This document shows positions 26,618-34,053 of a stretch of DNA of 64,000 nt, one piece after another. Every line of letters begins with the position of its first letter. Position 1 is the first letter of the stretch. A model generated the notes under the pieces. That model was not told where the DNA came from. It did not search any database and saw only the letters and a program-made list of their open reading frames with translations. The translations under genes were made by a program, and so were the position numbers. The stretch is from RI-106 sp964496875 (GTDB lineage: Bacteria; Cyanobacteriota; Vampirovibrionia; Obscuribacterales; Obscuribacteraceae), in the NCBI GenBank assembly GCA_964496875.1, contig CAZCBH010000004.1, forward strand, positions 84,392 through 148,391, in the 5' to 3' direction.

Positions 26618-27427
26618 ATGGCGATTCAGTTAAACGATAGAGATCACTTGATATTCAACCTGATTAACGAGCACGAGGTGCTTCTGGAGAAACATATCTC
26701 CTGGTTCATCGCCGAGGACAACAAGCCTGTTTTGATTCGGGACCGTTTGAGAAAGCTCTTCTATCTCGATTATCTTCTCTGTCATCGTCACGGTACAAAG
26801 TTGCCCTGGTGGACGACCCCGACCAAGCCGCTGGTCTATCTTCTGTCCGATCAGGCTAAGACCGCCACCGGTATCGATCACGACGAAGTGGATCGTTTCG
26901 ACGCCGAATGGCAAAGGCACCACCTGGAGGTGGCCAATCTCAGAATGCTTTATCTTATCTCTCAGAAGAACGGCAAAATAACCGAGTTCCAGTGGAAGAC
27001 CGCAAGCCGGGAGGAGAAAGATCAATTCGCCATCGACGCTCGAGTCTCTTTTGTCGCCAATGGTATTGCTTACGATATCGGCATCGTCAACAATCCTTCT
27101 TTGAGCGATGCAGAGATAGAGAAACTGGAAGCGTCACTTACCGGAGCCGGTATCGAGATGATCTTGATGGTGGCTAGAGACGATGAGATTCAATCCGAAC
27201 TGCAAAAGCGCCTGCAAGAGAAAAGCGAGTCCGTGCTTTTAAAGTCCTGCTTCTTCTCGACTCACCAGAAGCTCTATAAAAAGGGCATGGTTTCCGCCAA
27301 ATGGCAGAATTTCGAAGCACGAGATCTGACTCTGTTTCCCAAGCCCGGCGACTCTCAAAAAGACGAGGCTTCCTCCACCTGGACCGGTGGCAGCGGAATG
27401 TCCCAGGTTCAGCCTATTTCTGCATAA
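26618..27427 (+). CDS. Winged-helix protein resembling replication-relaxation family
   Basis: 269 residues without a signal peptide. The first 100 residues read as a winged helix: LNDRDHLIFNLINEHEVLLE, IRDRLRKLFYLDYLLCHRHG and PLVYLLSDQA, the order seen in Replic_Relax (replication-relaxation) proteins, which are often found on plasmids and near conjugation genes. The remainder contains a possible nuclease-like beta sheet (FAIDARVSFVANGIAYDIGIV). AAGGA lies about 14 nt before the ATG. It closes the five-gene run that includes rpoB, 64 nt after the preceding gene. The family assignment is by eye and moderate. Confidence 0.5.
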   Translation: MAIQLNDRDHLIFNLINEHEVLLEKHISWFIAEDNKPVLIRDRLRKLFYLDYLLCHRHGTKLPWWTTPTKPLVYLLSDQAKTATGIDHDEVDRFDAEWQRHHLEVANLRMLYLISQKNGKITEFQWKTASREEKDQFAIDARVSFVANGIAYDIGIVNNPSLSDAEIEKLEASLTGAGIEMILMVARDDEIQSELQKRLQEKSESVLLKSCFFSTHQKLYKKGMVSAKWQNFEARDLTLFPKPGDSQKDEASSTWTGGSGMSQVQPISA

Positions 27428-27446
27428 CCATAACCAGCGCCATCGC

Positions 27447-28043
27447 TTATTTGTTGGTGTACATGGTCGAGTCTTCCGGCGGTGGCACAGCTTTCCACTG
27501 GCCGGAGCGGGTGAATTTGCCTGACGATACCTGAATGGCGGTAGATTTGAGTTCTTCGGCTTCTTTGACCCTGTCGGTTTGATAGAGAAGCTGGATATAA
27601 TGTCCCAGAAGGGTCATAACCTGAGGATGGGCTCGACCCAGTCGGTTCTTCTTGATTCTCAAGGCCTGGACATAGAAGGGCTCGGCTTCGGCATGTTTAC
27701 CCCAGGAATGGTAGAGCATGGCGGCGTTATGGGTGACGGTGCCGGTGTCGATATGATCGGGACCGAGACAGCGGATATACATCTGTAGAAGTCTTCTCAC
27801 CACCGGCGCTCCCCGGTGATACTCCCGGGTCACATAATAAATCTCGGACATGAGCTCCAGGGTGATTCCCAGGCGACGATCATCGGGTTCGAAACATTCC
27901 GCCTCTTCCAGGGCGGCAAGAGCAAGCTTTTCGGATTCCTTCCAGTCGCCCTTATCCATGATCTGCTCAACCGAAGCGATGAGAATATCCCAGGGACTAG
28001 TAGGAACTTTGGGTCTTTTACGCTTGTGTGCCTGTTCGCTCAC
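27447..28043 (-). CDS. TPR protein, kinesin-light-chain type
   Basis: 198 residues, probably cytoplasmic since no signal peptide is visible. Repeats carry the paired-helix pattern typical of TPR_10/TPR_12: YHRGAPVVRRLLQMYIRCLG, HAEAEPFYVQALRIKKNRLG followed by HPQVMTLLGHYIQLLYQTDR. Such arrays bind other proteins; none is evident. The gene converges on the winged-helix gene with a 19-nt gap and is preceded by 119 nt without a gene. Confidence 0.8.
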   Translation of the reverse strand: MSEQAHKRKRPKVPTSPWDILIASVEQIMDKGDWKESEKLALAALEEAECFEPDDRRLGITLELMSEIYYVTREYHRGAPVVRRLLQMYIRCLGPDHIDTGTVTHNAAMLYHSWGKHAEAEPFYVQALRIKKNRLGRAHPQVMTLLGHYIQLLYQTDRVKEAEELKSTAIQVSSGKFTRSGQWKAVPPPEDSTMYTNK

Positions 28044-28162
28044 TTTTGCATTCCGAATTCGAGTTTTAGTAAATCAAAAAATGGAACCCTTCAGTAAAGA
28101 TTATACCCGGCCTGAACAGGGGCTTCTAATAATAGTTCCGCAAATATGTATGAATTAGGAGA

Positions 28163-30010
28163 TCAATTTTTACGGCCGAGCAGGACCTTTCTTTTGGAAT
28201 CAGCGATTATAGAGAGCTGGCGAATCTCTTTATCGGCATAGGAGCCTGCCTGGGGCGGGTTGAATCGAAATGAATAGATACCCGAAGGGATGGTGAGGCG
28301 GCAGCGACCGTCCCGGTCTGTGATCACGTAACCTGAAGGATGTTCCTGACCGGTTATTTGATCGGCAGCTGACGAAATATTATTGGACCCGCCTTCGCCG
28401 TTCACTTTATAGGGCTCATAGCTCACCTTGCAGCGTGGAATTCCACTACCGTCCTCTCCTTCGACCAGGAAGCCCACCTGGCACCAACCGTGCCAGCTGA
28501 CATCGACCTCTTTCGACTCGTTCTCCATCTCAATCAATTTGGCACTCTCGAAATCTCGGTGGACAACAAGCCAGTACTTGCCCTTTTCCAGAGAGAAGGA
28601 GAAATGACCGTTCTCGCCTGTATTGGTATGGGCCATGGAACGTCCTAGATTCTCTTCGCTCAATCCGTCCTGATTGCTTTTGGTCGCAGAAAAGACCGAG
28701 ACACGAATACCCGCTTTGGGCTTACCGGCATCATCTTTGATGCATCCGGATAAGGTGACGCCGGATTTGAGCTTGATAGCCACATGGGTGTCGCCTCCCA
28801 CCACAATCTCTTTGGTCCAGGGAGCCATGTCATTTTCATTGTCGGCGTGGTTCTGGTTCACTTTGCCTTTGCGGTTGTCGCAGGCGGTGGAGACAAGAAG
28901 GGTATAAATTCCGGGCGGGATTGAAGCGGCGAACTCGCCTTCCTGATTGGATTCGGCGATGAATTCTCGGTCGTTTTCGTGAGAGTGAATACGAACCAGG
29001 CAGTTTGCCATAGGGCTGTCTTTATAGAGCACCCGGCCGGAGAGTTTGTGTCCTTCTTCCAGGGTGAACTTTCGGTCGAGATTGCTGTCGATTCTCAAAT
29101 CGGCTTCCGAGAATCCGAACTGTTTCGATTCTCTGGCGGGCACCACATCCATGTCGAAGATCCCGGGCTCGAGATGAATTTCGAAACGGCCTTTTGCGTC
29201 GGTCATGCAACTGGCGGAAAAATCCAATTCGTTTAGAGCGGGAGATTCTTCCACATCTTTGGGGGTGAAAAGCACCCGGGCACCAGGCACCGGATTGCCC
29301 AGGGGGTCGTTCAGTTCGCCGCGGAATCGCACTAATTCGGGCAATTCCAGGTCGAAACTCTGGTCGCGATTGAGGTCTACACTGTGAATCTGTTTGCTCA
29401 GATAATAGAGCCTGTCATCGTGAGTCGTCGATAGAGTGTTGGAAGCGTCTCCGAAATTTCCGGTGGCAGAGGAGCGGGAGCCCAGGTGGAATTTACCCCG
29501 GGGCAGGACCAGGGTAAAGCGTCCGCGGCTGTCTATTGGGGAGGAACTCCAGTAAGGTGTCGGTTCTATACCCAGTGCGAATACTTCACCGCCTCTAACC
29601 GGGTCACCGGATGCGGTGCGAACCACTCCAGACAGAAGAAGTCCTGGCTTCAAGCTGATATCACAGGTGATGCCTGTTCTACTGAGCTCTATATTGAAAA
29701 GACTCTGTTTCAAAAGACGACTGTCGCTTCTTGGCACCGCTTGAATACTGTAATTGCCGAAGGGAACGTTGAATTCGTAGTCGCCTTTCGAGCCGGAGGT
29801 CACCGAAGCGATGGGCTCGTCGGTGGGACTCTGTCCCGACATCGATTCCGTCTCTTGCTGGGCATAGAGATGAATCTTGATACCGGCCACAGGTAGCCCC
29901 TGGTGCCTTACCATGCCATGGATGCTTTTCTGGAGATTGTTCTTTGAAACTTTGTATTCGGTCAAAGCGATCGAGCCCTTGTAAGTTAATCTATGCGATT
30001 TTAACTCCAA
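28163..30010 (-). CDS. Carboxypeptidase-regulatory-like beta-repeat protein
   Basis: 615 residues made of about six beta-sandwich units resembling CarboxypepD_reg or Cna-B domains, each with G.V....G.P..G..V and a closing F..P.G.Y or F..G.Y pattern, e.g. GLPVAGIKIHLYA ending GDYEFNVPFGNYSI, and DPVRGGEVFALG. Such domains usually sit in surface or periplasmic proteins, yet no signal peptide is visible from the TTG start at 30010. The first ATG (29914) would cut into the first repeat, so the TTG or an upstream in-frame start is more likely. No catalytic residues were recognised. Confidence 0.72.
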   Translation of the reverse strand: MELKSHRLTYKGSIALTEYKVSKNNLQKSIHGMVRHQGLPVAGIKIHLYAQQETESMSGQSPTDEPIASVTSGSKGDYEFNVPFGNYSIQAVPRSDSRLLKQSLFNIELSRTGITCDISLKPGLLLSGVVRTASGDPVRGGEVFALGIEPTPYWSSSPIDSRGRFTLVLPRGKFHLGSRSSATGNFGDASNTLSTTHDDRLYYLSKQIHSVDLNRDQSFDLELPELVRFRGELNDPLGNPVPGARVLFTPKDVEESPALNELDFSASCMTDAKGRFEIHLEPGIFDMDVVPARESKQFGFSEADLRIDSNLDRKFTLEEGHKLSGRVLYKDSPMANCLVRIHSHENDREFIAESNQEGEFAASIPPGIYTLLVSTACDNRKGKVNQNHADNENDMAPWTKEIVVGGDTHVAIKLKSGVTLSGCIKDDAGKPKAGIRVSVFSATKSNQDGLSEENLGRSMAHTNTGENGHFSFSLEKGKYWLVVHRDFESAKLIEMENESKEVDVSWHGWCQVGFLVEGEDGSGIPRCKVSYEPYKVNGEGGSNNISSAADQITGQEHPSGYVITDRDGRCRLTIPSGIYSFRFNPPQAGSYADKEIRQLSIIADSKRKVLLGRKN

Positions 30011-30071
30011 TAAGCCCGTTCTTGTCGATTCCCGGGATGTCAGTAGTTTAGGGCTTAACCTTTTAACCTTT

Positions 30072-31412
30072 TCAGCTATTTATACGCCTGGGGGTGGTCA
30101 CCGGGGTGTTACTGAAAGATCTCGCAACCACATCCGGATGCCAGCCCAGATAGCGCATTGTTGAACGAACCACTTCGAAAGAACCGGTTGCCACTGTGTA
30201 TTGTCCCGGGGAGCACAGTCTGGCAGCCTGTCTCATGCCCAGGATCACATCCCGGGCTGTCGAGCATTCTATGGACAGGTCCTGGCAGATAGCTTTTATC
30301 TCTCGGGCGCTGTAGAACTTTCGCCTGGTATTGAGATTGCAGGCAATTACTCTATCGCCTTTTCTAAGCAGGTTCTCAAGAAATCCCGGCACATCTTTGG
30401 AGCGAAAGAAGCCGACCACAAAGAGATAATTGCCGGAGGAGAACTGGTCTAGCGTTCGTCGCAACACTTTTGCCGATGCCGGATTATGGGCGACATCGAG
30501 AATCAACTGCTTATCTTCTACCAGTTGAAATCGGCCGGGCCAAAAAAGAGAGGCTAAAGCCTTTCTCATTTTCTCTATGGCGGTAGTATCGGAAAAATTG
30601 GTATCTTGAAAGCGCGTTGCATGGGCGAGCATGGTCAATGCAAGAAGGCTATTGGTTCTCTGATGCGGACCGATAAGGGCGAGATCGGCAAGGATCTCGT
30701 CTTTGCGGGCAATAAAAGGACTATCCGAAGTAAAGTCCTCGGAAGCCTCCACCAGTTCGGTGTCTTTTAATGCGGCCTGACGACGCAACTCTTCTAATGC
30801 ATCGCCCCGGGCACCGGTGGTCACTTTTACTCCGGCTTTCATAATGCCGGCTTTCTCGAAAGCGATTTTCTCCACCGTATCTCCCAGGATATGGGTGTGT
30901 TCGAGGTCGATATTGGTGATTATCGTGCCGATAACGCGGTCGGCAGCGTTGGTGGCATCGAAGCGTCCTCCCAATCCGACCTCCATCACTGCCACATCGA
31001 TTTTCTCTTCTTTGAATTTGAAGAAAGCCATGGCGGTGAGCAATTCGAACCAACTCAAGACTCCCAGTTCGGGATGCCTTGCTCCGAATTGCTCGGAAAG
31101 GATTTTGATCTCGCCTGCCAGGCGGCCGAAATCGGCTTCGGAGATGGTCTCGCCATTGATGGCGATGCGCTCTCGCCAGGTAAACATATGAGGACCGGTG
31201 AATCTGCCTGTCTTCAAACCCAGGGCGCGAATCAGGGCATCTACAGTAAGTGCTGTAGAGCCTTTGCCATTGGTGCCACCAACATGGATTGTATCGATAC
31301 TGTTCTGCGGTTCGCCTGTCTCTTTGAAGAAAAGCTTGATTCTTTCAAGGCTCGGCTTCTCCTTCATGGGAGGAAAGCTTTCGAGATAAGCGACCGCCTC
31401 TTTATAGTTCAC
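30072..31412 (-). CDS. folC: Folylpolyglutamate synthase / dihydrofolate synthase
   Basis: Mur-ligase-family enzyme adding glutamate to dihydropteroate or folates with ATP. The 446-residue protein starts MNYKEAVAYLESFP, has the P-loop HVGGTNGKGST, the phosphate loop TGRFTGPHMFTWRERI, EVGLGGRFDATNA, an IEHTHILG-like LEHTHILGDTVEKIA stretch and a C-terminal ligase domain with ILDVAHNPAS. The start is GTG at 31412 since the conserved N-terminus begins there. It is divergent from the Nudix gene. Confidence 0.95.
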   Translation of the reverse strand: MNYKEAVAYLESFPPMKEKPSLERIKLFFKETGEPQNSIDTIHVGGTNGKGSTALTVDALIRALGLKTGRFTGPHMFTWRERIAINGETISEADFGRLAGEIKILSEQFGARHPELGVLSWFELLTAMAFFKFKEEKIDVAVMEVGLGGRFDATNAADRVIGTIITNIDLEHTHILGDTVEKIAFEKAGIMKAGVKVTTGARGDALEELRRQAALKDTELVEASEDFTSDSPFIARKDEILADLALIGPHQRTNSLLALTMLAHATRFQDTNFSDTTAIEKMRKALASLFWPGRFQLVEDKQLILDVAHNPASAKVLRRTLDQFSSGNYLFVVGFFRSKDVPGFLENLLRKGDRVIACNLNTRRKFYSAREIKAICQDLSIECSTARDVILGMRQAARLCSPGQYTVATGSFEVVRSTMRYLGWHPDVVARSFSNTPVTTPRRINS

Positions 31413-31501
31413 TGTATTTCTTAATCCGAGTGGTTAAGGGAATTGTGATCATATAAGATCGATAGTCACCTTATCAATTATGGAACAGGAGTCCTTTACC
31501 A

Positions 31502-32026
31502 GTGCTATTCACCCACGCCGACCGCTACGATTCAACAATGCTTTACGAAGGCAAGATCTTTGATCTTCGTCTCGACAGGCTTCGCTCTAAAGAAGGGGTC
31601 GAGGTAGACAGGGAAGTGGTGGTTCACAACGGCGGGGTGGTCATAGCAGCCCAACCGGCCGATGATGAAGTTATATTGATCAAGCAGTACCGGTACTCGC
31701 TCGATGATTACATTCTCGAATTGCCCGCCGGCAGAATTGAGAAAGGTGAAGATCCTGCTCCGGCTGCGGTGCGAGAGCTAAAAGAAGAGACCGGCTATGT
31801 TGCCGCCTCCTGGAAGACTCTCACAGAACTCTACTCGGCCCCGGGCTTCTGTACTGAAGTTCTCTATCTTTATCAGGCCAGGGATCTGACCCTCACTGAA
31901 AAGGAACTCGACATGGACGAAGAGACCGAGGTGGTGGTGTTGAAGCTGGCCGATGCCTGGGACAGGGTTCAGCAGGGATTTATTAAAGATTGCAAGACAG
32001 TGGCAGGTATCGGAATGCTACTCTGA
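31502..32026 (+). CDS. Nudix hydrolase, ADP-ribose pyrophosphatase-like
   Basis: 174 residues with the complete Nudix box GRIEKGEDPAPAAVRELKEE followed by TGY, and a downstream SAPGFCTEVLYLY segment typical of ADP-ribose pyrophosphatases. The N-terminal half carries VVVHNGGVVIAA and QYRYSLDDYILELPAG. ADP-ribose is the most likely substrate, but other nucleoside diphosphate derivatives are possible. The GTG at 31502 is chosen because AGGAG lies 10 nt upstream; an ATG at 31538 is the alternative. Confidence 0.9.
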   Translation: MLFTHADRYDSTMLYEGKIFDLRLDRLRSKEGVEVDREVVVHNGGVVIAAQPADDEVILIKQYRYSLDDYILELPAGRIEKGEDPAPAAVRELKEETGYVAASWKTLTELYSAPGFCTEVLYLYQARDLTLTEKELDMDEETEVVVLKLADAWDRVQQGFIKDCKTVAGIGMLL

Positions 32027-32035
32027 GAATATTTT

Positions 32036-32067
32036 TTCAGAATTCTGAATTTGGCTTTTGCTATACT
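32036..32067 (+). promoter_or_regulatory. Extended -10 promoter with palindrome before a small membrane-protein gene
   Basis: TGCTATACT (32059-32067) matches an extended -10 element. Just upstream is a perfect 14-bp palindrome TTCAGAATTCTGAA (32036-32049), in the position of the -35 region. The palindrome could be an operator overlapping the promoter. The nearest downstream gene starts at 32148. Confidence 0.45.
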
Positions 32068-32147
32068 CGGTCCGTGAAAGCAGCCGCTTGTCAAGGGAAA
32101 TGAGAGTTTTTGATCAAGCGGTTCAAAACAAAGCCTTGAGGTTCAAG

Positions 32148-32393
32148 ATGGCTAACAAAGAAAAGAAAGCAATTAGTATGTTTCCTACCCAGACCATGAT
32201 TGTCATGGCTGTTCTCGGTGCGATTCTGACCGGGGCCTCTTTCGAAATCATCAATTACTGGCCCAAGCCTATTTCGGTGGCTCCGTATTACGATTTCTGG
32301 GGCGGCGCCATGTGGGGTCTTTGCGTAGGTGCAATTACCGGACTGGTTCTCGGTTATCTCACCGATGAGACCCATTTCGAAGACAACGCCTGA
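32148..32393 (+). CDS. Small two-helix membrane protein
   Basis: 81 residues. After a charged start (MANKEKKAI) come two hydrophobic segments, TMIVMAVLGAILTGASFEII and MWGLCVGAITGLVLGYL, joined by a Pro/Tyr-rich turn. GAGG lies 7 nt before the ATG at 32148, so the longer frame from 32058 is not favoured. An extended -10 promoter and a strong terminator (32429-32462) frame it as a single-gene unit. No family recognised. Confidence 0.75.
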   Translation: MANKEKKAISMFPTQTMIVMAVLGAILTGASFEIINYWPKPISVAPYYDFWGGAMWGLCVGAITGLVLGYLTDETHFEDNA

Positions 32394-33600
32394 TTTGTTG
32401 TATTCGAAATCAGTAAATTCAATTTTGCCAGAGTCGGTCTTAAGACCGACTCTGATTTTTTTCTGGCTGCCGATTTTTATATCGATAGCACTTTACAGTT
32501 CGGTACCTGTACGTGCGGATCCGGCAGCTAATACTGCCGGTAGTGCCGAGGATGCCACATATATTGAGCTGTCGAATGGATATAAAGTCGGCTATCTTGT
32601 CGACAAATCCTCCCGTCCGTCCCGCTCCGGAACGGTTCTGGCTGTCTGGTATCCGGCTTCTGCCGATGGCTCAATTGCGAAAAGTGAATATGTTCTTGGA
32701 GAAAACAGGGTGGAGACCGAACTGGCCCTTTCTGGAAAGGCGGCCGCCGGCAAGTTTCCGCTGGTGCTCTATGCTCATGGTGCGGCAGGTTGCGGTCTCA
32801 GCTCTTTTTTTCTATGCGAGGCCCTGGCTAGAAAAGGTTATGTCGTCATCGCTCCGGATTTTTCCGATCCTTGTTACGCCTCCCGTATCGATAGGGCAGT
32901 CAAGACAGGCAAAGAAGAGACCCGAGAGATCTGGGCTTTTATCCATAAACTGGTAGATGAAGGTCTTTTTGAAGAGGCCGGGCAGGGGCGCAAGCAGTAT
33001 GCTTATAGACCGAAACAGCTGCTTTATGCTTTGAAGCGGGCCGACAAAATGAACCGCTGCAGACAGTCTCTGCTATACCGGCATGTCGACCTCAAAAAAA
33101 TAGGGGTGGTCGGGCACTCCTTTGGCGCCTGGACAGGCTTACTTGTATCCGGAGCAGAGCCTCGTTTTTTTCGTCGCGGCAGAGTCGATGCGGTGGTCTC
33201 CCTTTCTGGCCCGGTCAACGAGCGAGTCTTTACCGTGGCTTCAAAGAACGATCTGGCATTGCTTGGCTGTCCTGTGATGTATCAATACGGGGATAGCGAG
33301 AAACTTTTCAAAGATAGACAGGATCGCAAACTGCTCTATCTGCCCAGCAACGAGCCCAAGGCTATAGCCTGCATTAAGGGAGCGAATCATTTTACTTTTT
33401 CTTGCGGCTCCGGCAAAGAATTTGGTATCGCCGGCGATTATCTGGCAAAAAGTCCTGCCCGGGCGGCTATCACCCGGTTGACCATCGCTTTTCTAGATCG
33501 CTATTTGAAAGCGACCGCGAGCGATGATTCGAAACCTCTGAAACTCGATGGGGGCGAGGCTGTCAGTTCTTTAGAATTTGCCGATAAGCTTCGTCGTTGA
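32365..33600 (+). CDS. Exported alpha/beta hydrolase (PAF-acetylhydrolase/dienelactone-hydrolase type)
   Basis: About 410 residues. A hydrophobic export signal (TLIFFWLPIFISIALY, then VRA) precedes the mature enzyme. The catalytic serine is in GHSFGAW, an acid is likely in YQYGDSE, and the histidine in GANHFTF; FPLVLYAHGAAG holds the oxyanion strand. The substrate is unknown. The start is uncertain: ATG 32365 overlaps the preceding gene and TTG 32425 is the other candidate, neither with a ribosome binding site. A terminator-like hairpin (32429-32462) lies inside the signal-peptide codons. The 3' end overlaps the convergent selenoprotein candidate by 38 nt. Confidence 0.8.
   Translation: MRPISKTTPDLLYSKSVNSILPESVLRPTLIFFWLPIFISIALYSSVPVRADPAANTAGSAEDATYIELSNGYKVGYLVDKSSRPSRSGTVLAVWYPASADGSIAKSEYVLGENRVETELALSGKAAAGKFPLVLYAHGAAGCGLSSFFLCEALARKGYVVIAPDFSDPCYASRIDRAVKTGKEETREIWAFIHKLVDEGLFEEAGQGRKQYAYRPKQLLYALKRADKMNRCRQSLLYRHVDLKKIGVVGHSFGAWTGLLVSGAEPRFFRRGRVDAVVSLSGPVNERVFTVASKNDLALLGCPVMYQYGDSEKLFKDRQDRKLLYLPSNEPKAIACIKGANHFTFSCGSGKEFGIAGDYLAKSPARAAITRLTIAFLDRYLKATASDDSKPLKLDGGEAVSSLEFADKLRR
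32429..32462 (+). terminator. Strong intrinsic terminator, inside the start of the hydrolase frame
   Basis: A perfect 26-nt palindrome (32429-32454; arms begin CAGAGTCGGTCTT and end AAGACCGACTCTG) is followed by A and a run of seven T. It ends the transcript of the small membrane protein at 32148-32393. It also falls within the apparent signal-peptide codons of the downstream hydrolase. Confidence 0.9.
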
Positions 33601-33925
33601 ATCCGACGATCATAGTTTTGCCCACTTTGAGCGTGGGAGCCCGCAGATTTCCGGTGGGACCCAGCATGAGATTGATCAGTTCATCATCAGCAGGCTTCTG
33701 ACTGTTGTCGGCGAGATCGAGATGAATGACTTTCTTTCCCTTGCTTACGTAGAGGTCTTTGACCGAGTCGGTCAGGTCCAGGGCTTCTTTTGCGCCCAGC
33801 CTTTCTTTCTTGGCATTGACAATCTCTTTTATCTCTATGCTTTTGCTCTCAAGAAACTCTTGCGCTTTTTTACAAGACGTTCAACCCGGGCGATGATAAA
33901 CCCAGTCCAGCCTGGTTATGGACAT
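33563..33925 (-). CDS. ArsC/Spx-like candidate selenoprotein with in-frame TGA (UxxC)
   Basis: From an ATG at 33925, preceded by AGGAG at 10 nt spacing, the frame runs 120 codons to a TGA at 33565-33563, with one internal TGA at 33883-33881 (codon 15). Read through, the protein starts MSITRLDWVYHRPG, then the TGA codon, then TSCKKAQEFLE, so the TGA takes the place of the first Cys of the CxxC motif of ArsC-fold proteins (YxxPxCxxCxKAxxFL). The rest is normal for the family, including GNLRAPTLKVGKTMIVGF near the C-terminus, at the usual 110-120 residue length. UxxC ArsC-like selenoproteins are known from metagenomes. A thiol-redox role is likely. A nonsense mutation or sequencing error is the alternative. 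Gene callers stopping at TGA would miss it. Confidence 0.78.
33850..33862 (-). promoter_or_regulatory. Candidate bacterial SECIS hairpin
   Basis: On the minus strand CAAGA (33862-33858), loop GTT, and TCTTG (33854-33850) form a 5-bp hairpin with a three-base loop starting with G. The loop G is the 24th base after the TGA at 33883-33881, within the range described for bacterial SECIS elements, which need a short stem and a G early in the apical loop for SelB binding. A GC pair flanked by an internal loop may extend the stem. Confidence 0.6.
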
Positions 33926-34053
33926 AGTGCACTTGCTCCTCTGTCTCGTCGAAACTATTGATAGTCCAAAGATTAGCATGTTCGGAGTATTATCTTTGGG
34001 ATCAGTGTATAAAAGAGTTAGTAATTCAGAAGCGGAGTGAATTCTCCCTCGAG

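Noticed and set aside
33863..33925. A frameshift or pseudogene explanation for the TGA in the ArsC-like gene
   Set aside because: Family residues match on both sides of the TGA in one frame at the correct spacing, so no frameshift is needed. A simple nonsense mutation stays possible and is listed as the alternative.
33578..33961. A 127-codon plus-strand frame opposite the ArsC-like gene
   Set aside because: It has no homology pattern; the minus strand carries the ArsC-like sequence with start, ribosome binding site and stop in the expected places.
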